Below are positions 1 to 9,402 of a stretch of 64,000 nt of DNA, one piece after another. The stretch is from Zoogloea oleivorans (GTDB lineage: Bacteria; Pseudomonadota; Gammaproteobacteria; Burkholderiales; Rhodocyclaceae): NCBI RefSeq assembly GCF_008107625.1, contig NZ_SDKK01000015.1:62001-126000 (forward strand). The letters are read 5' to 3'. The notes under the pieces were generated by a model. It was not told where the DNA came from, made no database searches, and saw only the letters and a program-made list of their open reading frames with translations. Within the stretch, counting starts at the first letter, position 1, and each line of letters starts with the position of its first letter. Both the position numbers and the translations under genes were made by a program.

Positions 1-2
1 TT

Positions 3-785
3 GAAGAGCGGGTGCGCCCAGCGCTGTCGCCCCGCGCAGACGACGCCCAGTGGCGGGCGCTGCTCGACGCGCGGGGCGAGCACATCCCGACCGATGCAGC
101 CTGCCCGCTGCACGCCCTGTACGGACCGCTGTGTGCCGCGCGCCGCCACGGCCCCTTCGCGGTCGGACATCTGGCCCAAAGCCTTGACGGACGCATCGCC
201 ACCAACAGCGGCGTGTCCCGCTGGCTGAGCGGCGCCGAAGACCTGCTCCACACACACCGCATGCGCGCGATTGCAGACGCGGTACTGGTAGGCGCCAACA
301 CGGTGTTGCACGACGACCCGCAACTCACGGTGCGCTTGTGCGCCGGCACCAGCCCGGTGCGGGTGATCGTCGATCCCGAGCGGCGCCTGGATGGCAGCCA
401 GCGCGTCTTTCACGACACCACCGCGCCAACCCTTGTTCTGGTGGCAGCCAACCTGGCCCACCCCGGCGAAGCACAGGGCGAGGCCGAAGTCGTCCCGGCT
501 CCCCGCGGCGAAGGCGGCCTCGACCCCCGCGAAATCCGGCGCATCCTGGCCCGGCGCGGGCTGCCATGGCTGTTCATCGAAGGGGGTGGCGTGACGGTTT
601 CCCGCTTTCTGGCAGCTGGCGCACTGGATCGCCTGCAGATCACGGTGGCACCGGTCATCCTCGGCTCGGGGCGGCCCAGCATCGTGCTGCCGGAAATCAC
701 CGACCTGGGCGACAGCCTGCGGCCCCGCACACGGCGCTTCGTCTTTGGCGACGATGTCATGATCGAATGTGACTTTCATGGCTGA
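3..785 (+). CDS. RibD C-terminal-domain reductase (partial at 5' end)
   Basis: This encodes a dihydrofolate-reductase-fold protein of the RibD_C family, which in riboflavin synthesis reduces the ribosylamino-pyrimidine with NADPH. Support comes from the SLDGRIAT segment, the [18 protein letters not shown] segment and the FIEGGG motif before the C-terminal strand. No zinc-deaminase half is visible. The frame is open to the window edge, and a GTG at 12 is the first internal start, so the true N-terminus is probably upstream and unseen. The next gene starts inside its 3' end. A housekeeping ribD role is less likely than a dedicated step in the pathway encoded by this operon; that is inference from neighbours. 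Confidence 0.8.
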   Translation, partial: EERVRPALSPRADDAQWRALLDARGEHIPTDAACPLHALYGPLCAARRHGPFAVGHLAQSLDGRIATNSGVSRWLSGAEDLLHTHRMRAIADAVLVGANTVLHDDPQLTVRLCAGTSPVRVIVDPERRLDGSQRVFHDTTAPTLVLVAANLAHPGEAQGEAEVVPAPRGEGGLDPREIRRILARRGLPWLFIEGGGVTVSRFLAAGALDRLQITVAPVILGSGRPSIVLPEITDLGDSLRPRTRRFVFGDDVMIECDFHG

Positions 786-1758
786 ACAACAATTCGCCCA
801 AGCCTTCTGGACCGTCAAGCCCGGCGTTGGCGAAATCCGCACGGCAGCGCTGCGTGCCCCGGAACCCGGCGAAGTGCTCGTCAAAACGCTGCGCAGCGGC
901 ATCAGCCGCGGCACCGAAAGCCTGGTCTTTCGCGGGCAGGTACCGGCCAGCCAATGGAGCGCGATGCGCTGCCCTTTCCAGGAAGGCGACTTTCCCGGTC
1001 CGGTCAAATACGGCTACGCCTCGGTCGGACGCATCGCAGAAGGCCCCTCAGAACTGCTGGGGCAGCGCGTGTTCTGCCTGCATCCGCACCAGGATTACTA
1101 CGTCGTGCCGCGCGAAGCCGTCACGCCGCTGCCGGATGCGCTTCCTGACGCACGCGGCGTGCTCGCGGCCAACATGGAAACGGCACTCAATGGACTGTGG
1201 GATGCCACACCCCGCCTCGGCGACCGGATTGCCGTGGTCGGCGCCGGCGTGGTCGGCTGTCTCGTTGCCGCCCTGGCCGCACGGATGCCGGGGGTGCGCG
1301 TCGAACTGATCGACAGCGATCCGCGCCGGGCCGGCCTGGCGACGCAGCTGGGCTGTCACTTTGCGGCACCGGCACAGGCATCGGGCGACGCCGATCTGGT
1401 CATTCACGCCAGCGGCAACCCCGAAGGGCTTTCCACCGCGCTGGGTCTGGCCGGTTTCGAGGCCACGGTGCTCGAGATGAGCTGGTACGGCGATCAGCCG
1501 GTGGCCGTGCCGCTGGGCGAAGCCTTCCACGCCCGGCGCCTGAGCCTACGCTCCTCCCAGGTCGGCGCCGTGGCAACCGCCCAGCGCGCCCGCTGGAGCT
1601 ACCGCCGACGCCTGGCGCTGGCACTGGAGCTCCTCGCCGACCCGGTGTTCGACGCCCTCCTCTGCGGCGACAGCCCGTTCGCAGATTTGCCGCTCACCCT
1701 TCCCCGCCTGGCCAGCAGCCCCGATGGTGCGCTGTGCCACGTCATCACCTACCCCTGA
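778..1758 (+). CDS. MDR-family zinc-type alcohol dehydrogenase-like oxidoreductase
   Basis: This 326-residue protein belongs to the medium-chain dehydrogenase/reductase superfamily. It has a GroES-like N-terminal half (SGISRGTES in place of the usual catalytic-zinc cysteine segment) and a Rossmann nucleotide-binding motif GAGVVG near residue 157. Lack of the catalytic-zinc cysteine resembles the BchC-like and threonine-dehydrogenase-like branches, so its substrate cannot be read from sequence. The ATG at 778 overlaps the upstream stop codon; a GTG at 769 is an alternative start. The overlap indicates translational coupling in the RibD_C-PTPS-GT4-methyltransferase operon. Confidence 0.8.
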   Translation: MAEQQFAQAFWTVKPGVGEIRTAALRAPEPGEVLVKTLRSGISRGTESLVFRGQVPASQWSAMRCPFQEGDFPGPVKYGYASVGRIAEGPSELLGQRVFCLHPHQDYYVVPREAVTPLPDALPDARGVLAANMETALNGLWDATPRLGDRIAVVGAGVVGCLVAALAARMPGVRVELIDSDPRRAGLATQLGCHFAAPAQASGDADLVIHASGNPEGLSTALGLAGFEATVLEMSWYGDQPVAVPLGEAFHARRLSLRSSQVGAVATAQRARWSYRRRLALALELLADPVFDALLCGDSPFADLPLTLPRLASSPDGALCHVITYP

Positions 1759-1775
1759 ACCTGGAGTTTTCCCCG

Positions 1776-2183
1776 ATGTATAGCCTTGCCGTTTCCGACC
1801 ACATCATGATCGCCCACAGTTTCCGGGGCGAAATCTTCGGCCCGGCCCAGCAGTTGCACGGCGCCACCTACGGCGTTGAGGTCGAGTTCCGGCGCCGCGA
1901 ACTGGACCGGAACGGTCTGGTCTGCGACATCGGCCTGGCCCTGACCGTCCTGAAGGAAGTGCTGGGTGAGTTCAACTTCAAGAACCTCGACACGGTGCCG
2001 GAACTGAGCGGCAAGAACACCACCACCGAAGTCATGGCCGGGGTGATCTTCGCGCGCCTGAAGGCGCGGGTTGCCGAGGGTGCCATCGGCCCCGATACGG
2101 CCGACGCGCTGGAATCCCTGCGCGTGGTACTGCGCGAATCGCCGGTGGCCTGGGCCAGCTTCGAAGGCAGCCTGCGCGAATGA
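1776..2183 (+). CDS. 6-pyruvoyl-tetrahydropterin synthase family protein, atypical active site
   Basis: At 135 residues this has the length and layout of the PTPS/QueD (T-fold) family: an N-terminal histidine (H14), a LHGATYGVEV segment, NTTTEVMA and a C-terminal RESPVAWASF segment. Family members usually carry a catalytic cysteine before the zinc site and an HGH pair as two zinc ligands. Here no cysteine lies before the site and the pair reads HGA. It therefore may not perform the standard PTPS or carboxy-tetrahydropterin reaction. An SD-like GGAG precedes the ATG. Its stop overlaps the glycosyltransferase start by four bases. Confidence 0.82.
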   Translation: MYSLAVSDHIMIAHSFRGEIFGPAQQLHGATYGVEVEFRRRELDRNGLVCDIGLALTVLKEVLGEFNFKNLDTVPELSGKNTTTEVMAGVIFARLKARVAEGAIGPDTADALESLRVVLRESPVAWASFEGSLRE

Positions 2184-3229
2184 ATCTGGCTTTCCTGGTA
2201 CCCGGGCCACTGGATCAGATCACCGGCGGTTATCTCTACGACCGCCAGGTGGTTGACGGCCTGCGGGCCCGGGGCCGCCAGGTCACACTGATCGAGCTGG
2301 CCGGCCGCTATCCCGACGCGGATGACGCAGCGCGGACAGCCGCCTCGGCGGCGCTGGCCGGGTTGCCGAGCGGCAGCCTGGCGGTTATCGACGGCCTGGC
2401 CCTGCCCGCCTTCGCCGCATGCCTCCCGTCGGAAGCGCAGCGCCTGCGCCTGATCGGCTTCATCCATCACACCCTGTCCCTCGAAACCGGCCTGAGCCCG
2501 GCCGAGGTCGACCGTTATGCCACCCTTGAAGCGACACTCCTGCCGCTGCTGCGAGGCGCCATCTGCCCCGGCGAACACACGGCCAGGGCACTCATCGCCG
2601 CCGGCCTCCCGGCAGATCACGTCGCCGTCGCCAAACCGGGCACCGCCCGGCCCCGGAGCGCCGCCATGCGCTCGACACAAGGCCCGCTGCAACTGCTCGC
2701 CGTCGGCACCGTGACGCCGCGCAAGGGCCATCTGCTGCTCATCGAGGCGCTGGCCAAACTGCGCGATCTGGACTGGCAACTGCACTGCATCGGCAGTCTG
2801 AATCGCGACCCCGCCGCCGCCGCGGCCGTCGCCCGGGCCATTCGCGCCCAACACCTCGACGACCGGGTCACACTACTCGGCGAACAGCCGGCCGCAGCAC
2901 TGGCCGCGGCCTACCGGGGCGCCGATCTCTTCGTTCTGCCCTCCTATCACGAAGGTTACGGCATGGTTTTCGCCGAAGCACTGGCCCACGGCCTGCCCGT
3001 CATCGCCACCACCGGCGGCGCCATTCCGGACACGGTTCCGGCCGCTGCCGCCCTGCTCACGCCCCCGGGCGACAGCGCGACGCTGAGCGAGGCGCTACGA
3101 CGCGTCCTCTCCGATGACAGCCTGCGCGCCCGACTGGCCGCAGGCGCCATGCAGGCCGCAACGCAGCTTCCCGACTGGGACGAGGCCGTCGACACCTGGG
3201 CCGCCGCCCTTGATCGGGTCGCCGCATGA
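2180..3229 (+). CDS. Glycosyltransferase family 4 (GT-B fold)
   Basis: This 349-residue GT-B glycosyltransferase transfers a sugar from a nucleotide donor. The C-terminal half carries the donor-site EX7E-type motif (EGYGMVFAEALAHGLPVIA) and the GTVTPRKGHLLLIEAL segment typical of GT4. No membrane segment or signal peptide is evident, so it is probably cytosolic. The ATGA overlaps at both ends tie it to the pterin-synthase-like gene before it and the methyltransferase after it. Its acceptor could be a pteridine or deazapurine-like product; that is inference from context, and a lipid or polysaccharide acceptor cannot be excluded. Confidence 0.85.
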   Translation: MNLAFLVPGPLDQITGGYLYDRQVVDGLRARGRQVTLIELAGRYPDADDAARTAASAALAGLPSGSLAVIDGLALPAFAACLPSEAQRLRLIGFIHHTLSLETGLSPAEVDRYATLEATLLPLLRGAICPGEHTARALIAAGLPADHVAVAKPGTARPRSAAMRSTQGPLQLLAVGTVTPRKGHLLLIEALAKLRDLDWQLHCIGSLNRDPAAAAAVARAIRAQHLDDRVTLLGEQPAAALAAAYRGADLFVLPSYHEGYGMVFAEALAHGLPVIATTGGAIPDTVPAAAALLTPPGDSATLSEALRRVLSDDSLRARLAAGAMQAATQLPDWDEAVDTWAAALDRVAA

Positions 3230-4101
3230 GCGGATTCGACGCAAACTGGCTGCACCAGCGCGAGCCCTTCGACCTGGCCGCACGGAGCGGCACCCTCGCC
3301 GCCCAGTTTTGTGCAGCCGTCGCCAGCAGTGCCAATGGCCCCCTGCGAATCATCGATCTCGCCGCCGGCGCCGGCGCCAACTTCCGGGCCCTGGCCCCGT
3401 TGCTGCACGGCGACCAGGACTGGCTGCTGGTGGATCACGACCCCGTTTTGCTGGACGCCCAACAGGCGCAGATTGCCCGCTGGGCCACCGACCAGGGTTG
3501 GTCTTGCCACGCCCTTGAAGGCGGGCTGTCGGTGGACACCGGCAGCGCCCGCTGGCGCGTACGCGGGCATCTGCTCGATCTGGCCCAGTCGCTTGAACAA
3601 CTTGAGCTGGCCGGATTCGATGGCGTCACCACAACGGCCTTCCTCGACTTGGTGTCGGCCGCCTGGCTGGACCGGCTGGGCGCCCTGCTGGCCCACGCCC
3701 GCCGCCCCCTGCTGGCAACGCTGACGGTGGACGGACAGCGGGACTGGCTTCCACGCCTGCCCGCCGACAAGTTCATTCACGACGCTTTTCTGCGCCACCA
3801 GTCTGGCGACAAGGGCTTCGGCGCCTCCCTCGGCAGCGCCGCCACCCCCTGTCTGGCCGATCGACTCACCGCCCACGGCTACCTGGTGAGAACCGCACGC
3901 AGCGACTGGCACATCGGCGCAGACCAGCGCGACATGCTGCTGAAGATGGTGGAGGAATCCCTCGCCGTGGCCTGTGCTACGGAACCGACGGCATCACCCC
4001 TGTTTGCCAAGTGGTCGGACGAACGCACGGCGCAGATAGCATCCCGCCAACTTTTGCTGACCGTGGGGCATCTCGACCTGCTGGCGCTGCCGCCAGCCTG
4101 A
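3226..4101 (+). CDS. Class I SAM-dependent methyltransferase-like protein
   Basis: The 291-residue product has a Rossmann methyltransferase motif I (IIDLAAGAGANF, near residue 40) followed by a motif II-like LLVDHDPVLL stretch, which support SAM binding. The substrate is unknown. It is the last gene of the operon that starts before the window edge and its start overlaps the glycosyltransferase stop (ATGA). Its position suggests it modifies the product of the preceding four enzymes. Confidence 0.75.
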   Translation: MSGFDANWLHQREPFDLAARSGTLAAQFCAAVASSANGPLRIIDLAAGAGANFRALAPLLHGDQDWLLVDHDPVLLDAQQAQIARWATDQGWSCHALEGGLSVDTGSARWRVRGHLLDLAQSLEQLELAGFDGVTTTAFLDLVSAAWLDRLGALLAHARRPLLATLTVDGQRDWLPRLPADKFIHDAFLRHQSGDKGFGASLGSAATPCLADRLTAHGYLVRTARSDWHIGADQRDMLLKMVEESLAVACATEPTASPLFAKWSDERTAQIASRQLLLTVGHLDLLALPPA

Positions 4102-4194
4102 GCATGGCAGCAAGCGGCCGACAGACACGGATCTATACTGGCTTTACTGCGGATTTCCCGCCCACCTGCATTCTCGCTGCGAGGAGCCTGTGTC

Positions 4195-4824
4195 ATGGCC
4201 TTGAACTCCCTTTCCGTGCGTGCCCTGCGCAGATCCGCCACGATCATTCTGGCGGGCGGCCTGCTAAGCGGCACCGCCGTTGCCGAACCGCGCAGCTATA
4301 CCATCGACCCCGACCACTTCTCCATCGGTTTCAAGGTCGAGCATATCGGCTACGCGTCGATCCTCGGCCTGTTCCTCAAGGGGGCCGGCGAGTTTGTCTA
4401 TGACGAGGAAAACCGCCAACTGGTGTCCGGTCGTGTCGTGGTTGCCGCCGACAGCGCATTCAGCAATCACAAGGCCCGCGACAACCACATCCGCGAGAGC
4501 GACTTCCTGGATGCAAAGCACTACCCGGAGATCATCTTCGAGGCCACCGGCTATACGCCGACGAGTCCAGCAAGCGGCAAGCTCGCCGGCAAACTGACGC
4601 TGCTCGGGCAAACCCGCCCGGTCAGCCTGGACATAACGCTCAACAAGGCCGCCAGCTACCCCTTCGGTCACGGCCGGCACACGCTGGGCCTGTCGGCGAG
4701 CACGACGATACGCCGCAGCCAGTGGGGCATGAACTACGGCGTCGAGCGCGCCCTCGTCGGCGACGAGGTGCTGCTGAACTTTGAATTCGAAGCCACAAAG
4801 CAAAATGCCCAACCACCGAAGTGA
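4195..4824 (+). CDS. YceI family periplasmic protein
   Basis: This is a 209-residue YceI-fold lipocalin-like protein with an N-terminal signal peptide ending near AVA-EPR. The family binds amphiphiles such as polyprenoid chains in the periplasm. The characteristic SYTIDPDHFSIGFKVEHIG opening and the FxATGYTP and TTIRRSQWGMNYG segments are present. The last codons lie within a strong inverted repeat (4798-4839), so the C-terminal tail is part of a terminator. Two further YceI genes occur at 18122 and 18736. Confidence 0.88.
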   Translation: MALNSLSVRALRRSATIILAGGLLSGTAVAEPRSYTIDPDHFSIGFKVEHIGYASILGLFLKGAGEFVYDEENRQLVSGRVVVAADSAFSNHKARDNHIRESDFLDAKHYPEIIFEATGYTPTSPASGKLAGKLTLLGQTRPVSLDITLNKAASYPFGHGRHTLGLSASTTIRRSQWGMNYGVERALVGDEVLLNFEFEATKQNAQPPK

Positions 4825-4839
4825 TTGGGCATTTTGCTT
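4798..4839. terminator. Bidirectional hairpin terminator between yceI and tRNA-fMet
   Basis: A 15-bp perfect stem (left arm from 4798, right arm ending 4839, containing GCAAAATGCCCAA) encloses a short CAC/GTG inner stem. It overlaps the yceI stop codon on the plus strand and lies eight bases beyond the 3' end of tRNA-fMet on the minus strand, so it can terminate both convergent transcripts. T-runs are internal to the stem rather than a classic long U tract. Confidence 0.7.
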
Positions 4840-4844
4840 AATTG

Positions 4845-4920
<76 letters not shown>

Positions 4921-4933
4921 TCAGAGAAAGAGA

Positions 4934-4962
4934 ATATTAGCCTGTTCTTCGATGAATGCCAA
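4934..4962 (-). promoter_or_regulatory. Sigma-70-type promoter of tRNA-fMet
   Basis: On the minus strand a -35 TTGGCA (4962-4957) and a -10 TAATAT (4939-4934) are separated by exactly 17 bases. The -10 lies 14 bases before the first tRNA base, giving a short leader. Confidence 0.7.
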
Positions 4963-5121
4963 GTCTTTTCTCGTTCGGCCCCTAAATAGTGCGAAACCCA
5001 GGCATCACCCGCTGGCAAGAGGCTGCCAGGCAGACTATTTGTCGTCGGACGGTTTCCACCCGCCCATCGGCCTATAGTGGAATGGCACCTGCGTTCGCGG
5101 GTGCTTACCAGGAGCACGATC

Positions 5122-5247
5122 ATGACCAAGGCCAAACAAACCACCAAAGAACAGAAGAAACAGCCGGCACTGAACCCCAAGGAAAAAAAGGCCGCCAAAC
5201 TGGCCAAAAAGCACGCGCAGGACGTAGTGCCCTTTATTTCCCGCTGA
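5122..5247 (+). CDS. Very small lysine-rich protein of unknown function
   Basis: A 41-codon frame begins with MTKAKQTTKEQKKQP and is about one-third lysine, ending VVPFISR. An AGGAG ribosome-binding site sits about 7 bases before the ATG, which supports translation. The composition suggests nucleic-acid or anionic-polymer association, but no family was recognised. It is monocistronic between tRNA-fMet and dgkA. Confidence 0.6.
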   Translation: MTKAKQTTKEQKKQPALNPKEKKAAKLAKKHAQDVVPFISR

Positions 5248-5353
5248 ACTGTTCACGCCAGGATTTCCGCTCTGCGCCACAAACGCGCAACAGATGCCAC
5301 CCGGGCTTTCTTTTTCCATGCTGCCGCATGGGCGTTGACGTACATTTGTCCAA

Positions 5354-5698
5354 ATGAAAGGACAAGGTTTCCTGCGGCGCTTCGGCTACGCGCTGAACGG
5401 CATCATCACGGCCTTCCGCCGCGAGCAGAGCATGCGCACGCACGGACTGGCGGTGGTTGGCGTCGGGATTTTTCTGGCGGCAACCGATGCGCCACCCGTG
5501 TGGTGGGCAGTGATCGGCGTAGCCGTCGGTCTGGTGCTGGTGGCAGAGCTGGCCAATACAGCGGTCGAGACACTGGCTGACCGCCTTCATCCGGAACATC
5601 ACCCGGAAATCGGCGTGGCGAAGGATGTGGCCGCCGGAGCAGTGCTGGTTGCCACGCTGGTGGCCATTGGCGTCGGCGTGGCTTACCTGCTGCGCTGA
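5354..5698 (+). CDS. dgkA: Diacylglycerol kinase
   Basis: This 114-residue small integral-membrane kinase phosphorylates diacylglycerol to phosphatidate in the inner membrane. The signature AELANTAVETLADR (E65, N68, E72) and KDVAAGAV (K90-D91) match the active-site region of the prokaryotic DgkA trimer. Three membrane segments are apparent, matching the usual length. Confidence 0.94.
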   Translation: MKGQGFLRRFGYALNGIITAFRREQSMRTHGLAVVGVGIFLAATDAPPVWWAVIGVAVGLVLVAELANTAVETLADRLHPEHHPEIGVAKDVAAGAVLVATLVAIGVGVAYLLR

Positions 5699-5709
5699 AC
5701 CGCCAGACA

Positions 5710-5746
5710 CGCATGAGCGGAACAGGACGAACCCTGCCCCGTCATG
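5710..5746. terminator. Imperfect hairpin between dgkA and tpx
   Basis: GCATGA and TCATGC arms with inner CGG/CCG and CAGG/CCTG pairings can fold between the two convergent genes. There is no clear U tract, so function as a bidirectional terminator is tentative. Confidence 0.35.
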
Positions 5747-5759
5747 CGCGATTCATCAA

Positions 5760-6263
5760 TCAGGCCAGAGCAGCCAGGGCGGCGGCGTAATCCGGCTCGT
5801 TCTTGATTTCGGCAACGAGTTCGGAATGCAGCACCTTGTCGTTCTCGTCGAGGACGACCACCGCGCGGGCGGTCAGGCCGGCCAGCGGGCCGCTGGCGAG
5901 CGCCACACCGTAATTCTTGATGAAGTCTGCACCACGCAGGGTGGACAGGGTCACCACGTTGGCCAGGCCTTCGGCGCCACAGAAGCGTGACTGGGCGAAG
6001 GGCAGGTCGGCCGAAATGCACAGCACCACGGTGTTGGGCAGATCATTGGCGGACTGGTTGAACTTGCGCACGGAGGTAGCGCAGGTGGGCGTGTCGACGC
6101 TCGGGAAAATGTTCAGCACCTTGCGCTTGCCGGCAAAGCTGGCCAGCGGGGTGTCGGCGAGATCCTTGGCGACGAGGGTGAAGGCCGGGGCGGTCTGGCC
6201 CTTTTGCGGCAGATCGCCTTCGACTTGCACGGCATTGCCGCCGAGGGTAACGGTATTGGACAT
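5760..6263 (-). CDS. tpx: Thiol peroxidase (atypical 2-Cys peroxiredoxin)
   Basis: The 167-residue protein reduces hydroperoxides with thioredoxin. It shows the Tpx peroxidatic motif PSVDTPTC (C61), with the resolving cysteine at C95 (SRFCGAEG). The length matches the family. It stands alone between dgkA (convergent) and the end of the cytochrome operon. Confidence 0.95.
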   Translation of the reverse strand: MSNTVTLGGNAVQVEGDLPQKGQTAPAFTLVAKDLADTPLASFAGKRKVLNIFPSVDTPTCATSVRKFNQSANDLPNTVVLCISADLPFAQSRFCGAEGLANVVTLSTLRGADFIKNYGVALASGPLAGLTARAVVVLDENDKVLHSELVAEIKNEPDYAAALAALA

Positions 6264-6372
6264 GGAGGCACTCCAGGGGAATTGAAAATGGTCTTGTTGT
6301 GGGCCGGCACGACGCTAACACCCCGAACCGGCCGCGCAATCTTAGGCGCAGCCGATGAATCCCGCCAGCCTT

Positions 6373-7857
6373 TCAAAGCGTCTTCAGATATTCGATAAGC
6401 GCCTCCTTGTCGGCCACCGAAAGTCCGGTGCCAAACTCGTGCCCCTGGTTGCTGCCCCCCTTCGCGCCGGTATCCATGCGCGAGCCCTCCCGGCGGGCCG
6501 CCTCACCATCGGAGACAAAGCCGACCCGCTGCGGGTCGTACACGTCGTAGCCGCGCCAGAAGACTTTCGGCCGGCTGGCCGCCGGCTCCAGCAGGTCACG
6601 CAGGGTCGGCACCGCGCCGTTGTGCAGGTAAGGGGCACGAATCCAGATGCCGTCGAGGAAGGGGATCCTGTAGCCGATCAGGTCTTCCTCGACCAGCCCG
6701 CGGCGTTCGATGCCCATGCCGGCGACAACCTTGTTGGCCTTGATCGCCGCATCCTTGTTCCACGAGTCGAGTCGGCCCCGGTCGGTACCGACCTCGGCGA
6801 GCGCCGCCGGGCGGCCGGTGCGTTCGCTGGCATGGCAGGTGGCGCACTGGGCCTCGAAGACCAGCTTGCCGGCGGCCGCGCGGGCGGCGTCGACAGGGAA
6901 AGGATAGTCGGGTGGCGGCAGCCGGGTCAGATAGTCCTCCAGCCATTTCACCTGCCCGAGAAAATCCGCCTTGTCGGCCGGCGCGGCGCCGAGCACGCCG
7001 AGGGCCGAATCGATCACCACCGAATGCACGTCATGGCTGTCGCCCGCGTAGTTGAGGCGATGGCCCTTGTCCCACGGGTACTTGCCGAGCTTCCAGATGG
7101 CCGGGATGTCAGTGGGGCCGAAGGTATCGTCCATCGGCGCGCGGATCATGAAGTACTTGGTGAGGTTCATGGCATCGTCGCGGCCGCGGCCCCAGTCGGG
7201 AAAATCCGGCCGGTACAGCCATTCGAACTGGGCCTCCCGCTCGAGCAGGCGCTTTTTGGTGATCGGAATGATGAGGAAGCGATAGAGCAGCCTGTCGATA
7301 ACGTCCAGACTGGTGACCCGATTGATCTCCGCCATCAGGATGTCGGCGTCGAAGCGCGGGTCCTTGGCGCAGTCGATGAGCAGGCGGAAGAAGTTCTGGA
7401 TGTTGACTGTGTGGCCCGGCCCGGCAGTCACGAAGACCGGGCTCGAATCGACACTCCGGCGGTAGCTGGTGGTGTGGCAGGCGGCGCAGTTGTTGGCGAC
7501 ACGGGGAAAGCCGATGGTTTTTTTGGTGAAGCCGACCGGCAGTTCCTGGCCCTCCTCCCAAGCCACGCCCAGCGCTGCATAGCCACCGGCAACCACCTGC
7601 CCGTCCTGACGGAACTTCTCGGGGAAGATCCGCGGCAGCACATAGAAGATCCAGTACGGAATCCCGGCATCGTGCTCGGCACCGATCGAACCGTATTTGA
7701 AGCGGCTTTCCGGCGTTTCAAAAACCCATGCCGGCTGGGGCTCTTCCCGAAAGCCGCGACTCCAGCCCAGATAGGCGCCGGCAATGAGCAGAAGGATCAA
7801 CCCCGCCAGAGCCGCCCTCTTCCCGCTGCGCCGGCTTATCCGATGTTCTGCATGCAT
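6373..7857 (-). CDS. Di-haem c-type cytochrome, RoxA/MauG-superfamily-like (A)
   Basis: This 494-residue protein has an N-terminal membrane anchor or uncleaved signal (about residues 16-32) and two haem-binding motifs, CAACH (124-128) and CATCH (338-342). Near residue 408 it has APYLHNGAVPTLRDLLEPA, typical of the di-haem peroxidase/RoxA-like superfamily. Start chosen at the ATG with GGGAG nine bases upstream. It is the last gene of a five-gene operon, 13 bases after its paralogue (B), which has its first haem at the same residue numbers. Oxygenase, peroxidase and electron-transfer roles all remain possible. Confidence 0.8.
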   Translation of the reverse strand: MHAEHRISRRSGKRAALAGLILLLIAGAYLGWSRGFREEPQPAWVFETPESRFKYGSIGAEHDAGIPYWIFYVLPRIFPEKFRQDGQVVAGGYAALGVAWEEGQELPVGFTKKTIGFPRVANNCAACHTTSYRRSVDSSPVFVTAGPGHTVNIQNFFRLLIDCAKDPRFDADILMAEINRVTSLDVIDRLLYRFLIIPITKKRLLEREAQFEWLYRPDFPDWGRGRDDAMNLTKYFMIRAPMDDTFGPTDIPAIWKLGKYPWDKGHRLNYAGDSHDVHSVVIDSALGVLGAAPADKADFLGQVKWLEDYLTRLPPPDYPFPVDAARAAAGKLVFEAQCATCHASERTGRPAALAEVGTDRGRLDSWNKDAAIKANKVVAGMGIERRGLVEEDLIGYRIPFLDGIWIRAPYLHNGAVPTLRDLLEPAASRPKVFWRGYDVYDPQRVGFVSDGEAARREGSRMDTGAKGGSNQGHEFGTGLSVADKEALIEYLKTL

Positions 7858-7870
7858 GGCAGGCTCCCGC

Positions 7871-9388
7871 TCAGAAGGTTTTAAGGAATTCGACGAGGGC
7901 CGTCTTGTCCTCATCGCTCAACTCGGTGCCGTAGGGCCGCCCCTCATGGCCGGCGTTGCCGTTGCCGGCCACCGCCGTATCGAAGCGGAAAAACTGGCGC
8001 CCCGCCGCCTCGGGCAGATCCGATACAAAGCCGACTTTCTGCGGATCGAACACATCGTTGCCGCGCCAAAACACCGCCGGCCGCCGCGCCGCCGGCTCCA
8101 GCAGGTCGCGCAGGCTGGGCACCGAGCCGTTGTGCAGGTAAGGCGCCCGCAGCCACAGGCCGTCGAGAGGCATGTTGGCGTAGCCAAAGGTCTTGCGGAA
8201 CTGGGTGAAGCGCCACGGATAGCCGGCGTAGAGCGCGGCCTGGTTGACCGCCAGCGTGTAAGTGTAGGAATCCAGCCGGCGGCGGTCGGTGGCGATGGCG
8301 CCGATGGGCGTCACGCGCCCCACATAATCCCCGCTGAAATCCCGCCCCGAAACGCCATGACAGACCGCGCAATATTCCTTGTAGATCGGCGCACCACGCC
8401 CAGCCAGAGCCTGATCGACGGGGAAGAGCGCGCTGAACGCCGGCGGCTGCGCATCGAGAATCCACTCTTCCACCCGCTTGATGCGCTGAATGTCGATGGT
8501 CGGCGGCGTGGTACCGGTGCCGAAGGCGGCGCTCTTGTTGCGCTCAGTCATATCCGTGTTGTTGCCATCCCAGTGCAGTTCCATGGCGCGGGGCTCGCGG
8601 CGCGGGCGCTGCAGCCAGATCGACGGAAAATCGGCCGGTGCATCAAGCTCCTTCGGGTCGAGCAGGTGCATCGGAAAGTTGAAGATCACCTTGGCGGAAT
8701 TGAAGGTATCAACCCGCCCCGGCCCCCACGCCTTCTGCTGAAAAACCCACTCGAAGCGCCCTTTCAGGGCCAGCACCCGGTCACGCATGATGGCGATGGC
8801 CACCGGATACACCACGTAGCGGTCGAGCAGATCGAGGTTGGCGCCCTGGCGCTGGATCTCGGGAATCAGGTATTCCTTGGAAAACTTGGGATCGGCGGCG
8901 CAACGGAAGAAGAAGGTCTCAAAGGCCTGCATGTTGAAGAGCGCCGCCGGCATCCCGCTCACCAGCAGTGCCGGCTTGTCCGGCGCGGCGCGTACGGTAC
9001 TGGTGTGGCACACCGCGCAATTGACGAAAACCCGGTCGATCCCTTGGTAACGGCGCTTCGAGGTGCCCACCGGCAGATCCTTGAGGCGGCCATCCGGGCC
9101 CGTCTCGTAAAGCATGCCGATGGACTGGTAGCCCTTGCCCGGCAGGTACTGGCCGCACACCTCCGGCAGCGCTCGCCAGATCCAGTACGGAAAGCCCATT
9201 TCGTGCTCGCCGCCGGTGGAACCATACTTGAAGTGCTCCACCGGATCGGCGTAATCCACCGGATAGTCGCCGCCGAAACGGCCCGCCAGCCACAGGACGA
9301 TCGTTGCCGGCAGGATCACTGTCAGCGCAAAGAGAATGAGGAAGCGCCGTTTCCAGGGGGCGGGGAAAATCACGGTACGGCGGGACAT
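7871..9388 (-). CDS. Di-haem c-type cytochrome, RoxA/MauG-superfamily-like (B)
   Basis: The 505-residue product carries an N-terminal hydrophobic anchor (about residues 15-36), haem motifs CAVCH at 124-128 and 340-344, and the same YLHNGSVPSLRDLLEPA block as protein A. It is plainly a diverged tandem duplicate of A. A GAGGAG ribosome-binding site precedes the ATG. In this superfamily one haem is usually catalytic and the other relays electrons; the substrate cannot be deduced from sequence alone. Confidence 0.8.
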   Translation of the reverse strand: MSRRTVIFPAPWKRRFLILFALTVILPATIVLWLAGRFGGDYPVDYADPVEHFKYGSTGGEHEMGFPYWIWRALPEVCGQYLPGKGYQSIGMLYETGPDGRLKDLPVGTSKRRYQGIDRVFVNCAVCHTSTVRAAPDKPALLVSGMPAALFNMQAFETFFFRCAADPKFSKEYLIPEIQRQGANLDLLDRYVVYPVAIAIMRDRVLALKGRFEWVFQQKAWGPGRVDTFNSAKVIFNFPMHLLDPKELDAPADFPSIWLQRPRREPRAMELHWDGNNTDMTERNKSAAFGTGTTPPTIDIQRIKRVEEWILDAQPPAFSALFPVDQALAGRGAPIYKEYCAVCHGVSGRDFSGDYVGRVTPIGAIATDRRRLDSYTYTLAVNQAALYAGYPWRFTQFRKTFGYANMPLDGLWLRAPYLHNGSVPSLRDLLEPAARRPAVFWRGNDVFDPQKVGFVSDLPEAAGRQFFRFDTAVAGNGNAGHEGRPYGTELSDEDKTALVEFLKTF

Positions 9389-9402
9389 GATCGTCTCCTC
9401 GC

